NCBI GenBank assembly: GCA_903927345.1
Contig: CAIYMO010000014.1
Span: forward strand, 1 to 64,000
Source: an uncultured Armatimonadota bacterium
GTDB lineage: Bacteria; Armatimonadota; Fimbriimonadia; Fimbriimonadales; Fimbriimonadaceae
Length of the DNA: 64,000 nucleotides
Direction of reading: 5' to 3'
Both the position numbers and the translations under genes were made by a program. Below are positions 17,442-25,155 of the stretch, piece by piece. Positions within the stretch are counted from its first letter, which is position 1; the number at the start of each line of letters is the position of its first letter. The notes below the pieces were generated by a model. It was not told the origin of the DNA and made no database searches. It saw only the letters and a list, made by a program, of their open reading frames with translations.

Positions 17442-17703
17442 ATGCTTCGACTTGAATATGGAGCCTCATTGCGCACTTCTCTGAAGTTGTATGATTTGCC
17501 GATTTCGCAGAGTCAAGCTGGATAAAGCCTTCGGATTGGCAAAAATGGGTAGTGGCAACGTCAGAGACGCGGAGGTCATTGATGTGGCTGTAGGGTATTT
17601 GGCGAATTGGTTCTTTCACTTGGAATCTAAACCCTTGGCTCAAAAGAAACAAATCAAACAATGGCTGGAGATTAAGCTACCCCAACTAAAGAAGTCCGCG
17701 TAA
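17442..17703 (+). pseudogene. decayed paralog fragment of the 16684 gene (copy 2)
   Basis: Two short overlapping frames. The first (17442-17525) reads MLRLEYGASLRTSLKLYDLP, recalling ARLALYDSGLSKIYEG of the intact copy. The second (17491-17703) reads VKLDKAFGLAKMG and ends QWLEIKLPQLKKSA, recalling RKDFDALERAIKVG and KWYAQFEPQLKK. Start and N-terminal two thirds are missing. The similarity is by eye and modest, so this could instead be an unrelated short gene. Confidence 0.45.
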
Positions 17704-18109
17704 TCAGCGGCGCTGACCACTGCAATATTTAACACTGACCCTCCACGGCCAGGGGAATTTGATCTTTCTAATGTGCAAGCTGACCCGTTGGTCGCAAACT
17801 GTATTCTAACGAGCTTCTCGAACTACAGAATCAAAACCGCATCGGACATGCAGAGTGCTGATCGCCTTCTGACTATTCTGAGGGCCAGTCACGCACATCA
17901 TGGGCTCATGCTCTACGCCGAAAGCGGTGTCCTCATGGAGAAAAACTTTTTTTACGAAGAAGCTTGATTTCCTTGAACAGGCAGTTGCTAAACGGGAGGC
18001 AACTTTGAAAATTGACACGCGTGCGGACGAGGTCGAATTCTCAAAGCCGTTCCTAGAGTACTGGAAAGCCAAGATCGCAAAGAAGAAAAAAGCAGGTGGC
18101 GGAGGCTAA
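17704..18109 (+). pseudogene. frameshifted paralog fragment of the 16684 gene (copy 3)
   Basis: The frame of copy 2 continues open after its TAA (17701-17703) to 17967, with SDMQSADRLLTILRASHAHHGLMLYAESGVLMEKNFF, and then stops. The neighbouring frame continues the similarity: TKKLDFLEQAVAKREATLK to KKKKAGGGG at 18109. The switch point is a run of seven T at about 17949-17955; removing one T restores a single frame that aligns with YELECYFVRKDFDALERAIK of the intact copy. Either a true frameshift, a sequencing error, or a slippery site. Confidence 0.5.
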
Positions 18110-18440
18110 GATACGCACTTGGCGGTTATAATGTTCGCCTCGCGGGCTTCCCTCTAGGGCTAAATTTACCGATTCTCAGCCTCCAACTTCGAGCCGGTGG
18201 TTGACGTCTTCCCCGAATCGTCGCCTATAAGTGATGACCGAGTTTCGATGCGCTACTGATGAAGCAACGGCCTTCCCACCGCTCGCAAACCGCGCGCCCA
18301 TTAACGCCCACTTCAGACCTAAACACGTCCCAGCGTTGAACCTAACGCGCCTATTGCGCCCCACACACATCTCTCGCTCTCAGCCAAGAAATGACCGCCC
18401 ACCACTGCACCTGCCAGGCAAGAGCTCCGTCGCGGCGATC
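18110..18440. other. intergenic stretch downstream of the paralog array
   Basis: About 330 bp before the fabG stop. No open frame with credible composition, no hairpin followed by T residues and no repeat found by eye. Possibly remnant sequence of the decaying array. Confidence 0.4.
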
Positions 18441-19166
18441 TTAAAGGAAAAGTCCGCCGTCCACCGTCAGCGTCTGCCCCGTAACATACGCTGCATCTGC
18501 CGACGCCAAGAACAAGACCGCCGGAGCGATGTCCGCCGGAGTACCGAGCCGTCCCGCCGGAGCGCGCTTCACGACGTCGTCCTTAAACTCCTGCGGCAAA
18601 GCCTCGGTCATATCGCTCTCGATAAACCCAGGCGCCACTGCGTTGCAAGTAATTCCGCGCGAACCAAACTCCTTCGCGATTGTCATGGTCAAACCAATCA
18701 GACCGGCCTTCGCCGCCGCATAGTTTGCCTGACCCGCTCCGCCGTGCAATCCAATAACGCTCGTAATGTTGATGATTCGCCCGTAGCGAGCTTTCATCAT
18801 CGGCTTGGCAATCGTCCGAGCCGTAATAAACGCACCCTTGAGGTTGACGTCGAGAACTCGATCCCAGTCGTCATCCTTCATCCGAAGCATCAACGTATCG
18901 CGCGTAATGCCCGCGTTGTTAACCAAAACCGCAGGAACACCGAGGTCAGCCGTAATTGCCGCAAAGACTTCCTCGACCGACTCGGTCGACGAAACATCGC
19001 AAGCGTAGCCCTTACCGCCAATCGCCTCGGCCGTCTTATTCGCTCCGTCCAAGGTGGTTGCAATACAGGCGACCTTTGCCCCTTCTGCGGCAAATGCCTC
19101 GGCAATCGTCCGCCCAATCCCCCGGCTAGCACCGGTAACAATCACAACCTGATCCTGAAAACGCAT
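18441..19166 (-). CDS. fabG: 3-oxoacyl-[acyl-carrier-protein] reductase (SDR)
   Basis: A 241-residue classical short-chain dehydrogenase that reduces 3-oxoacyl-ACP with NADPH in fatty-acid elongation. TGASRGIG at 10-17 binds the cofactor; LVNNAG, then INITSVIGLHGGAGQANYAAAKAG give the catalytic Ser, Tyr and Lys (YxxxK in NYAAAKAG). VAPGFIESDMTEALP and VTGQTLTVDGG are typical of FabG rather than other SDRs. The ATG at 19166 is chosen over one 8 codons upstream because TATTCT lies six bases before it and the longer frame runs into the upstream terminator. No other fab genes are nearby, so a specialised SDR remains possible. Confidence 0.86.
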   Translation of the reverse strand: MRFQDQVVIVTGASRGIGRTIAEAFAAEGAKVACIATTLDGANKTAEAIGGKGYACDVSSTESVEEVFAAITADLGVPAVLVNNAGITRDTLMLRMKDDDWDRVLDVNLKGAFITARTIAKPMMKARYGRIINITSVIGLHGGAGQANYAAAKAGLIGLTMTIAKEFGSRGITCNAVAPGFIESDMTEALPQEFKDDVVKRAPAGRLGTPADIAPAVLFLASADAAYVTGQTLTVDGGLFL

Positions 19167-19172
19167 TCCACT

Positions 19173-19178
19173 AGAATA
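19173..19178 (-). promoter_or_regulatory. -10 element TATTCT, six bases before fabG ATG
   Basis: TATTCT-AGTGGA-ATG on the reverse strand; decides the 19166 start and implies a leaderless transcript. Confidence 0.6.
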
Positions 19179-19186
19179 CTTTAAGC

Positions 19187-19223
19187 ACAAAGGGCGAGAC
19201 TCCGATGGAGACTCGCCCTTTGT
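19187..19223 (-). terminator. terminator hairpin after glutamate dehydrogenase
   Basis: ACAAAGGGCGAG[A]CTCC and GGAG[A]CTCGCCCTTTGT form a 17-bp stem with one mismatch and a three-base loop. The T run after it is short (CTTTGTGCTT), so termination may be moderate. Confidence 0.7.
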
Positions 19224-19241
19224 ATTCCAAACCCTGACCGA

Positions 19242-20495
19242 TCAGGGGAAGATTCCGCGTCGAACAGTCGCATCCGCAACTCGCTTGACACCGATAATCA
19301 ACGCCGCAGTGCGCATATCTGTCTTGTGTTGTCGCATCGTGGCGTCAACCTGACCGTAAGCCCGCTGCATGATCTTGGTGAGCTGATCGTTAACGCGATC
19401 CTCCTCCCAGAAGAAGTTCTGAAGATCCTGAACCCACTCGAAGTAGCTGACAACAACGCCGCCAGCGTTAGCCAAAATGTCCGGCACAACGTGGATCCCT
19501 CGGTCGTGAAGAATCTTGTCCGCTTCAAACGTACAAGGTCCGTTCGCACCTTCAACAAGCAGCTTCGCCTTTATCTTGTTCGCGTTGCTCTCATCGATCT
19601 GAGCCGCAATCGCCGCAGGAATCAAAACGTCACAATCAAGCTCAAGAAGCTCCTTGTTCGTAACCTTCTCAGCTTCCTTGTATTCCTGAATGCCACCCTC
19701 TCGACCGGCATACCGGTTCGTGAGTTCAGCAATAGGAAGTCCCTTTGGATTGTAAATTCCGCCGACCGCGTCGGAAATTCCGACGACCGTGGCGCCGTGC
19801 TCCTCAGCAATCTTCGCCGCCGTCGCACCAACGTTTCCAAATCCTTGAACGATAACCTTGGCACCGCCGAGGTTCATGTTCATCGTCTTCGCAGCTTCTT
19901 CGGTTGCAACAATTACGCCGCGACCCGTCGCCTCAACGCGACCCAGCGATCCGCCAAGGTCAACCGGCTTACCGGTAACAACACCGGGAACCGTGTAACC
20001 CTTCTGCATCGAGAAGGTATCCATGATCCACGCCATCGTCTGAGCGTTGGTGCCAATGTCAGGAGCCGGAATGTCGCTGCGCTCACCAAGAATCATATTG
20101 ATCTCAGTCACGTAGCGACGTGTGAGCTTTTCAATCTCACGTCGGCTGAACTGCTTCGTATCAACCTTAACAGAGCCTTTCGCTCCGCCATAAGGAATGT
20201 TGACAACCGCACATTTCCAGGTCATCCACATCGCCAAAGCGGTGGTCTCGTTGACGTCAACGTCGGGGTGATACCGAATTCCACCCTTAGTCGGTCCTCG
20301 TGAGGAGTTATGCTGAACACGGTAGCCCTCAAAACACATCACCTCGCCATTGTCGAGAACGACAGGGAAGTTGACGATGAGTTGCCGCATGGGCTTGCTC
20401 AGAACTTGATGCAGCCCTGCATCCAGATCAAGGTACTTGGCCGCTACGCTAAGCTGCTCGCGGGCCATGCCGAGGACGTCGTGGTGTGCGCTCAT
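19242..20495 (-). CDS. gdhA: glutamate dehydrogenase
   Basis: A 417-residue hexameric-type glutamate dehydrogenase interconverting glutamate and 2-oxoglutarate plus ammonia. The substrate-binding region reads EGYRVQHNSSRGPTKGGIRYHPDV and the catalytic lysine lies in CAVVNIPYGGAKGSVKVD; APDIGTNAQTMAWIMDTF follows. The cofactor loop is VQGFGNVGATAA, with an acidic or neutral following strand that does not let me fix NAD versus NADP. Its ATG is 3 bases after the mreD stop, so it is probably the last gene of the remA-mreBCD transcript, an odd partner for cell-shape genes. Confidence 0.95.
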   Translation of the reverse strand: MSAHHDVLGMAREQLSVAAKYLDLDAGLHQVLSKPMRQLIVNFPVVLDNGEVMCFEGYRVQHNSSRGPTKGGIRYHPDVDVNETTALAMWMTWKCAVVNIPYGGAKGSVKVDTKQFSRREIEKLTRRYVTEINMILGERSDIPAPDIGTNAQTMAWIMDTFSMQKGYTVPGVVTGKPVDLGGSLGRVEATGRGVIVATEEAAKTMNMNLGGAKVIVQGFGNVGATAAKIAEEHGATVVGISDAVGGIYNPKGLPIAELTNRYAGREGGIQEYKEAEKVTNKELLELDCDVLIPAAIAAQIDESNANKIKAKLLVEGANGPCTFEADKILHDRGIHVVPDILANAGGVVVSYFEWVQDLQNFFWEEDRVNDQLTKIMQRAYGQVDATMRQHKTDMRTAALIIGVKRVADATVRRGIFP

Positions 20496-20498
20496 GAT

Positions 20499-20981
20499 TT
20501 ATCTCGTTTTGACGCCGGACAACCTTTCCACTGGCGTGTAGACCAGGGCGGCGAGAACGGCGTTGTACATCGCTGATATCAGTGTATCTCTCAGACTCCC
20601 TAGTATGTTCGGCTGAGAAGTTAAGAACAAGAAGACTAGACCAGCGATTAGGGTCGCAACAAAACAAGCTAATGCTGCAATCAGGAAGTTCCTCTGAAAT
20701 CGCATCTCAATTAGCGAGCCGCCGATCCAGCCAACAATCAACCGAGTGACAACGTACTGCCACATATTCGCTCCCGTAATTGCCCCCTGGAAGAAACCGC
20801 CCGTAAAGCCCGCTAACGCTGCTCCACGCAGGTCGGTGAGCATGCTGATAACCACTGTCGCAACGATGAGAAAGTCGGGCTGAGCACCGAACAAAGCGAT
20901 GTCCTTTGCAACTCCTTCGTTAAGTCCGCCACAAATCCAAAACGTCGCAATCGCGGTCCAGATCACTGAATTCCGATTCAC
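20499..20981 (-). CDS. mreD: rod shape-determining protein MreD
   Basis: A 160-residue membrane protein with about five hydrophobic helices (SVIWTAIATFWICGGLNEGV; FLIVATVVISMLTDLRGAALAGFTGGFFQGAI; FLIAALACFVATLIAGLVFLFLT). MreD sequences are poorly conserved; the assignment rests on topology, size and its position overlapping mreC by 4 bp. It works with MreB and MreC in the elongasome for lateral peptidoglycan synthesis. Confidence 0.85.
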   Translation of the reverse strand: MNRNSVIWTAIATFWICGGLNEGVAKDIALFGAQPDFLIVATVVISMLTDLRGAALAGFTGGFFQGAITGANMWQYVVTRLIVGWIGGSLIEMRFQRNFLIAALACFVATLIAGLVFLFLTSQPNILGSLRDTLISAMYNAVLAALVYTPVERLSGVKTR

Positions 20982-21763
20982 TTCAGAATCACCACCTCAC
21001 GAAGATTCCCTGGGTTCACTTTCGGCAAAATTAGCGCTCGCGAAGCACCGACTTCGGGCCTCGTTTCCGTGTTCAACACCCGTCCAATCACAATCCCCCG
21101 AGGGATTCCCCTAGGCAACTTCTCGGAAAATCCACTGGTGACAATGATGTCGCCACTCTTAACCGGAGGCTTATCGTCTTGGAAGCCCAAGATCAAGGTC
21201 TCGGTATCGTCACCACGGATCAAGCCGTAGGGCGAAGGATTATAGCCGAGCGCAGTCGCTCCAATTTGGAAGGACGGCGCGGTGATCAGCAGGGCTTGAC
21301 ACTCTCGAGGAGCAACCGTCTGAACTCTCCCAACGAGCCCCGCCGCGCAAACCACAACCATGCCCGGTTCAATCCCCTTGTTCGTTCCAGCGGCAATCGT
21401 GATGCGATCCTCAATCGAAGAATAGTAAATCACATCCGCCAGAACCTTGGGTCGATCAAAAGTCTTCTCAAGCTCCGCAAGTTGCCGTAGCGAGTCGACT
21501 TGGAACTCAAGGTCTTTAATCTTATCGTCGTAGAGGCTCAGCGAATCCAGCTGACGCTTGAGTCTCTCGTTCTCAAGCGCGTAACGATCGCCCTGTACGG
21601 CGCCGGAAAGGAATCCGGCTAGAGCCTGAAAAGTCTTATTAGAGACAGTCGCGATAGGCTGACAAATGGTGCGAACGACCAAGTCGAGCGGGCTCGTCTT
21701 GCCGTTATTGCGCTGAGAGGATTGTACGTAAGAAATAGCAAACCCTAGGATCATTAGTCCCAA
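20978..21763 (-). CDS. mreC: rod shape-determining protein MreC
   Basis: A 261-residue bitopic protein. An N-terminal membrane helix (MGLMILGFAISYVQS) is followed by a coiled coil at about 60-95 (ENERLKRQLDSLSLYDDKIKDLEFQVDSLRQLAEL) and the MreC beta-barrel domains: VIYYSSIEDRITIAAGTNKGIEPGMVVVCAAGLVGRVQTV and DIIVTSGFSEKLPRGIPRGIVIGRV, the latter a family signature. It sits between MreB inside and the penicillin-binding proteins outside. The start may be further upstream, since the membrane helix begins right at Met1 with no charged lead. Confidence 0.93.
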   Translation of the reverse strand: MGLMILGFAISYVQSSQRNNGKTSPLDLVVRTICQPIATVSNKTFQALAGFLSGAVQGDRYALENERLKRQLDSLSLYDDKIKDLEFQVDSLRQLAELEKTFDRPKVLADVIYYSSIEDRITIAAGTNKGIEPGMVVVCAAGLVGRVQTVAPRECQALLITAPSFQIGATALGYNPSPYGLIRGDDTETLILGFQDDKPPVKSGDIIVTSGFSEKLPRGIPRGIVIGRVLNTETRPEVGASRALILPKVNPGNLREVVILK

Positions 21764-21798
21764 GAACCAGAGGATCGGACGGGGTTGTTTATCTCTTC

Positions 21799-22845
21799 TT
21801 ACGGCTGTGAGGACCTCTCAAGCATTTTGCGAATCAGGGCGTTCTCGTTCATCTCTTCCACGATAATTCCGGTCCCCAGAGCAACGCAACTGAGCGGATC
21901 ATTAGCAATATGAACGGGAACCAAGGTTTCCCTAGAAATCAATTTATCCAGGCCACGCAGAAGTGCGCCTCCACCAGCCAAGTAGATGCCTTTCTCCATT
22001 GCATCACCAGCAAGTTCAGGGGGAGAAGCCTCAAGCGTCAGCTTGATCGCATCAACAATTTCTCGAACGGGTTCGGCAATTGCGGTTCGAATCTCTTCGG
22101 ATGTGACGACAGCAGATCGTGGCAAACCGGTGACAAGGTCTCGACCCTTGATCACCATGTCCATCTCCTGCTCAAGCGGATAAGCCGACCCAATCTCGAT
22201 CTTAACCTGCTCAGCAGTCCGATCGCCAATCGCGAGGTTAAACGCTCGGCGAACATAGCTGATAATTGCTTCATCAAGCTCGTCACCAGCGGTCCTAACA
22301 GACTTCGATGAAACAATGCCGCCCAAGGAGATGACTGCGACTTCGGTTGTTCCACCACCGATATCGACGATGATTGAGCCACTTGGCTCAGAAACAGGCA
22401 GTCCAGCTCCAATCGCTGCCGCCATCGGCTCCTCAACAACATACGCGGCGGTGGCTCCCGCTTTGCGAGCTGCTTCAATGACCGCTCTCCGCTCAACTTC
22501 TGTAACGCCAGAGGGAATTCCAACGACGACCGTCGTTCGGAATGCGCCACGGCTGATTGCCGAACCAATAAAGTGCCGAAGCATCTCTTCGGTCTGCTCA
22601 TAGTCAGCAATAACGCCATCCTTCAGTGGCCGTACGGCAATGATATTCGCAGGGGTGCGACCCAGCATCCGCTTAGCCTCAGCTCCAACCTTGATGACCT
22701 TTCCATCGTCTTGGCTGACGGCAACAACACTTGGCTCGCGAAGGATGATTCCGCGTCCGGCTACGTACACGAGCGTATTGGCAGTACCAAGATCGATACC
22801 GATATCACGGTGAAATCTGCCAAACAGGCTGCGCAAAAAACTCAT
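21799..22845 (-). CDS. mreB: rod shape-determining protein MreB (actin homolog)
   Basis: A 348-residue bacterial actin that polymerises on the inner membrane and guides the elongasome. It begins [28 protein letters not shown]; the hydrophobic-basic N terminus fits membrane binding. Nucleotide-site motifs include [38 protein letters not shown] and [21 protein letters not shown]. The open frame extends 36 codons upstream through the end of remA, so the ATG at 22845 is taken from family alignment; it lies 7 bp after the remA stop. Confidence 0.97.
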   Translation of the reverse strand: MSFLRSLFGRFHRDIGIDLGTANTLVYVAGRGIILREPSVVAVSQDDGKVIKVGAEAKRMLGRTPANIIAVRPLKDGVIADYEQTEEMLRHFIGSAISRGAFRTTVVVGIPSGVTEVERRAVIEAARKAGATAAYVVEEPMAAAIGAGLPVSEPSGSIIVDIGGGTTEVAVISLGGIVSSKSVRTAGDELDEAIISYVRRAFNLAIGDRTAEQVKIEIGSAYPLEQEMDMVIKGRDLVTGLPRSAVVTSEEIRTAIAEPVREIVDAIKLTLEASPPELAGDAMEKGIYLAGGGALLRGLDKLISRETLVPVHIANDPLSCVALGTGIIVEEMNENALIRKMLERSSQP

Positions 22846-22852
22846 TTTCAAT

Positions 22853-23134
22853 TTACTCTTCCGCTTCTTCAGCGTCGTCAGGCGTATGCTCAACCTCGCT
22901 GAGTCGGCGGGCAAGCGTTTCCTGCGAGATTGCAGAAAGCACCACGTCGCCACTCATCGTAAATACAACCGACTTGGTTTTCCGACCTTGGGTGGCATCA
23001 ATGACCTTCCCCGATTGTCGTAGCCCTTGTACCATACGCCGCATTGGCGCAGATTCAGTGCTCACCATCGCGATAATTTTGTCCGTCAGCACATAGTTGT
23101 AAAACCCAACATTGAGAACAACAGGTGCCGGCAT
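22853..23134 (-). CDS. remA: RemA family protein (DUF370)
   Basis: A 93-residue protein with the DUF370/RemA pattern: [72 protein letters not shown]. In Bacillus subtilis RemA is a DNA-binding activator of biofilm-matrix genes and forms a ring; homologs are widespread. Here it heads the mre operon, so it may regulate envelope or cell-shape genes. GGGAG eight bases before the ATG is its ribosome site, and that GGGAG is part of a terminator-like hairpin (23137-23172). The acidic tail [10 protein letters not shown] is an extension beyond the core. Confidence 0.9.
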   Translation of the reverse strand: MPAPVVLNVGFYNYVLTDKIIAMVSTESAPMRRMVQGLRQSGKVIDATQGRKTKSVVFTMSGDVVLSAISQETLARRLSEVEHTPDDAEEAEE

Positions 23135-23136
23135 AG

Positions 23137-23172
23137 AAAAAACTCCCAGAAGCGAATCGCAACTGAGAGTTT
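23137..23172 (-). terminator. terminator-like hairpin overlapping the remA ribosome site
   Basis: On the reverse strand AAACTCTCAG...CTGGGAGTTT (one T-G pair), then TTTTTT up to 2 bases before the remA ATG. The 3' arm contains the remA Shine-Dalgarno GGGAG. It would terminate reading from the 23212 gene and, if read through, mask remA translation. Confidence 0.6.
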
Positions 23173-23211
23173 ACTTGATTTAGGTTGGCGTAAAACGAAC
23201 CAGTTTCAGGC

Positions 23212-23553
23212 TTACTGGTCGGATGGTGAGCTCATTCCGCCACCGCCCATCGCTCCACGTCCGCCACCCATTGGGCGTCCGCCCGCTGCACTTGGACCAC
23301 CAGGCATTCGTCCGCCACCCATAGCTGCTCCGGCACCTGCTCCACCGCCTGCACCAGGAAGGGTGTTACCCATCTGAACGCCAGGATCCGGAAGCTTAGC
23401 TGCCGTCGTGTTGACCGCCGCTGGAGCTGGATCTGGAACGAGGGCTGGCTTGGTGAACATCAAAACCAAAACCGCAATCACGGCGATCACTGGGGCGACG
23501 ATAGATAGCACCAGATTAAGTTGGGTGTTTGGGCCTGGACCAGTGTTGCTCAT
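23212..23553 (-). CDS. small membrane protein with Gly/Pro/Met-rich tail
   Basis: A 113-residue protein with one membrane helix (LVLSIVAPVIAVIAVLVLMF, residues 14-33), a Pro/Ala-rich linker (PALVPDPAPAAV) and a low-complexity tail of repeated GGGRMPGG and GRPMGGG units to the end. Likely anchored with the tail outside. Not recognised as a known family. AAGGA precedes the ATG at 23553. It follows purH by 69 bp and precedes the remA terminator hairpin. Confidence 0.7.
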   Translation of the reverse strand: MSNTGPGPNTQLNLVLSIVAPVIAVIAVLVLMFTKPALVPDPAPAAVNTTAAKLPDPGVQMGNTLPGAGGGAGAGAAMGGGRMPGGPSAAGGRPMGGGRGAMGGGGMSSPSDQ

Positions 23554-23622
23554 GATGTTTAGTTCCTTGGATGCAAGGGTTAGAGGTGTAGGTTACACCA
23601 TTTTCCCAGATTTGCCAAGGGG

Positions 23623-25155
23623 TTAGTGGTTAAAGTGTCGCGTTCCCGTAAAGCACATCGCAATTCCCAACTCGTTAGCTCGATTGATCACGTCCTGATC
23701 CTTCTTGCTTCCTCCGGGTTGAACAATTGCCGCAATACCTGCCGCTGCAGCTGTCTCAATCGAGTCGGGGAACGGGAAGAACGCATCACTCGCTAGCGCC
23801 GCCCCGGTCGAGCCCTCGCCCGCCTGATCCAACGCAAGGCGAACGCTTTGCACGCGGTTCATCTGTCCTGCACCGACGCCCAGTAGCTGTGCCGAGTTTC
23901 CAACCACGATCGCATTGGACTTCACATGTTGGACAATCGCCCACTGTAACTTAAGCGCCGCCATTTGTTCGGCGGTCGGAGCAACCTCAGTGACAACCTT
24001 CCAGTCGTTAGCCGGATCTTCATCGCTCTGCTGAACAATCGCTCCTCCACGAATCGCCTTGACCGTCATGAATTCCTGACGAGGAGGCAACGCAACCTCG
24101 AGAAGTCGCACATCCTGCCCCCAACCAGCACGGTTCTTGAAGATTTCAACTGCCTCAGGCGTGAAGCTGGTCGCCAGAACGACTTCCAAGAAGTTCCCCT
24201 TAGCGGTCATCGCTTCGGCTGCTTCGAGATCGACCACGCCATTGAACGCCGCGATTCCTCCAAATGCCGAGATCGGATCAGAAGCACGAGCTAAGTTGTA
24301 GCTCTCACCAAACGAGGCACTCGTCGCCGCACCGCAAGGGTTTCCGTGCTTGATGATCGCGCATGCATTCTCCGGCAAATCTCCAACAAGCTCCCAAGCT
24401 CCAACCGAGTCATTAATGTTGTTATAGCTAAGTTCTTTGCCCCAAAGTTGTTTAGATTGTGGGAGCCCTGGCTGACCCAGTCCGTCGGCGTAAAGCGCGC
24501 CTTGCTGGTGAGGATTCTCGCCATAGCGGAACGCCTGGATCCGCCGAAGCCCAACCGCAAGAAACTCGTTCTCAAGCTCGTCAACGCCGCTTGCCGCGAA
24601 CAAATACTTAGAAATCAGGCTGTCATAGTAAGCGGTTAGGCGGAACGCCTTTGCCGCCAGCTTCGGTCGAAGTTCTGCAATTGTGCCTTCCTTAAGAGAC
24701 GAGAGAACTCCGTCATAGTCCTTCGGGTCGGTGACGATCGCGACCGAAGCGTGATTCTTCGCCGACGCCCGAATCATCGCCGGTCCGCCGATATCAATCG
24801 ACTCAATCGCCTGTGGAAGGTCGTGGGGCTTAGAGACGGTCTCCTCGAAGCGATACAGGTTCACCGCAACGACAGAAATCGGCTTGATCCCGGCCTCATC
24901 CATTGCGCTCACATGTGCAGGATTCCCGACCACCCCAAGCAAGCCACCGTGCACCATCGGGTGCAGGGTCTTGACCCGACCGTCCAGCATCTCTGGAAAT
25001 CCGGTGACTTCGCTGACGTCCGTAACCGGCAGTCCAGCTTCGCGTAAAGTTTTAGCCGTTCCGCCGGTACTCAGCAGCTCATATCCGAGCGCGCTGAGAC
25101 CTGTTGCAAACTCAACGATTCCTGACTTATCAGTCACGGAAAGGAGTGCTCTCAT
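23623..25155 (-). CDS. purH: bifunctional AICAR formyltransferase / IMP cyclohydrolase
   Basis: A 510-residue enzyme for the last two steps of IMP synthesis. The N-terminal cyclohydrolase domain (residues 1-190) has SVTDKSGIVEFATGLSALGYELLSTGGTAKTLREAGLPV and DGRVKTLHPMVHGGLL. The transformylase domain has RYGENPHQQGALY, CAIIKHGNPCGAA (the Lys-His pair), and VKSNAIVVGNSAQLLGVGAGQMNRV, and ends SDAFFPFPDSIETAAAAGIAAIVQPGGSKKDQDVI. The ATG overlaps the stop of the preceding gene by ATGA, so it is coupled to the Ig-like membrane protein. Confidence 0.97.
   Translation of the reverse strand: MRALLSVTDKSGIVEFATGLSALGYELLSTGGTAKTLREAGLPVTDVSEVTGFPEMLDGRVKTLHPMVHGGLLGVVGNPAHVSAMDEAGIKPISVVAVNLYRFEETVSKPHDLPQAIESIDIGGPAMIRASAKNHASVAIVTDPKDYDGVLSSLKEGTIAELRPKLAAKAFRLTAYYDSLISKYLFAASGVDELENEFLAVGLRRIQAFRYGENPHQQGALYADGLGQPGLPQSKQLWGKELSYNNINDSVGAWELVGDLPENACAIIKHGNPCGAATSASFGESYNLARASDPISAFGGIAAFNGVVDLEAAEAMTAKGNFLEVVLATSFTPEAVEIFKNRAGWGQDVRLLEVALPPRQEFMTVKAIRGGAIVQQSDEDPANDWKVVTEVAPTAEQMAALKLQWAIVQHVKSNAIVVGNSAQLLGVGAGQMNRVQSVRLALDQAGEGSTGAALASDAFFPFPDSIETAAAAGIAAIVQPGGSKKDQDVINRANELGIAMCFTGTRHFNH

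Noticed and set aside
19326-20303. 325-codon forward frame antisense to gdhA
   Set aside because: Shadow of a strongly conserved enzyme; no start signal.
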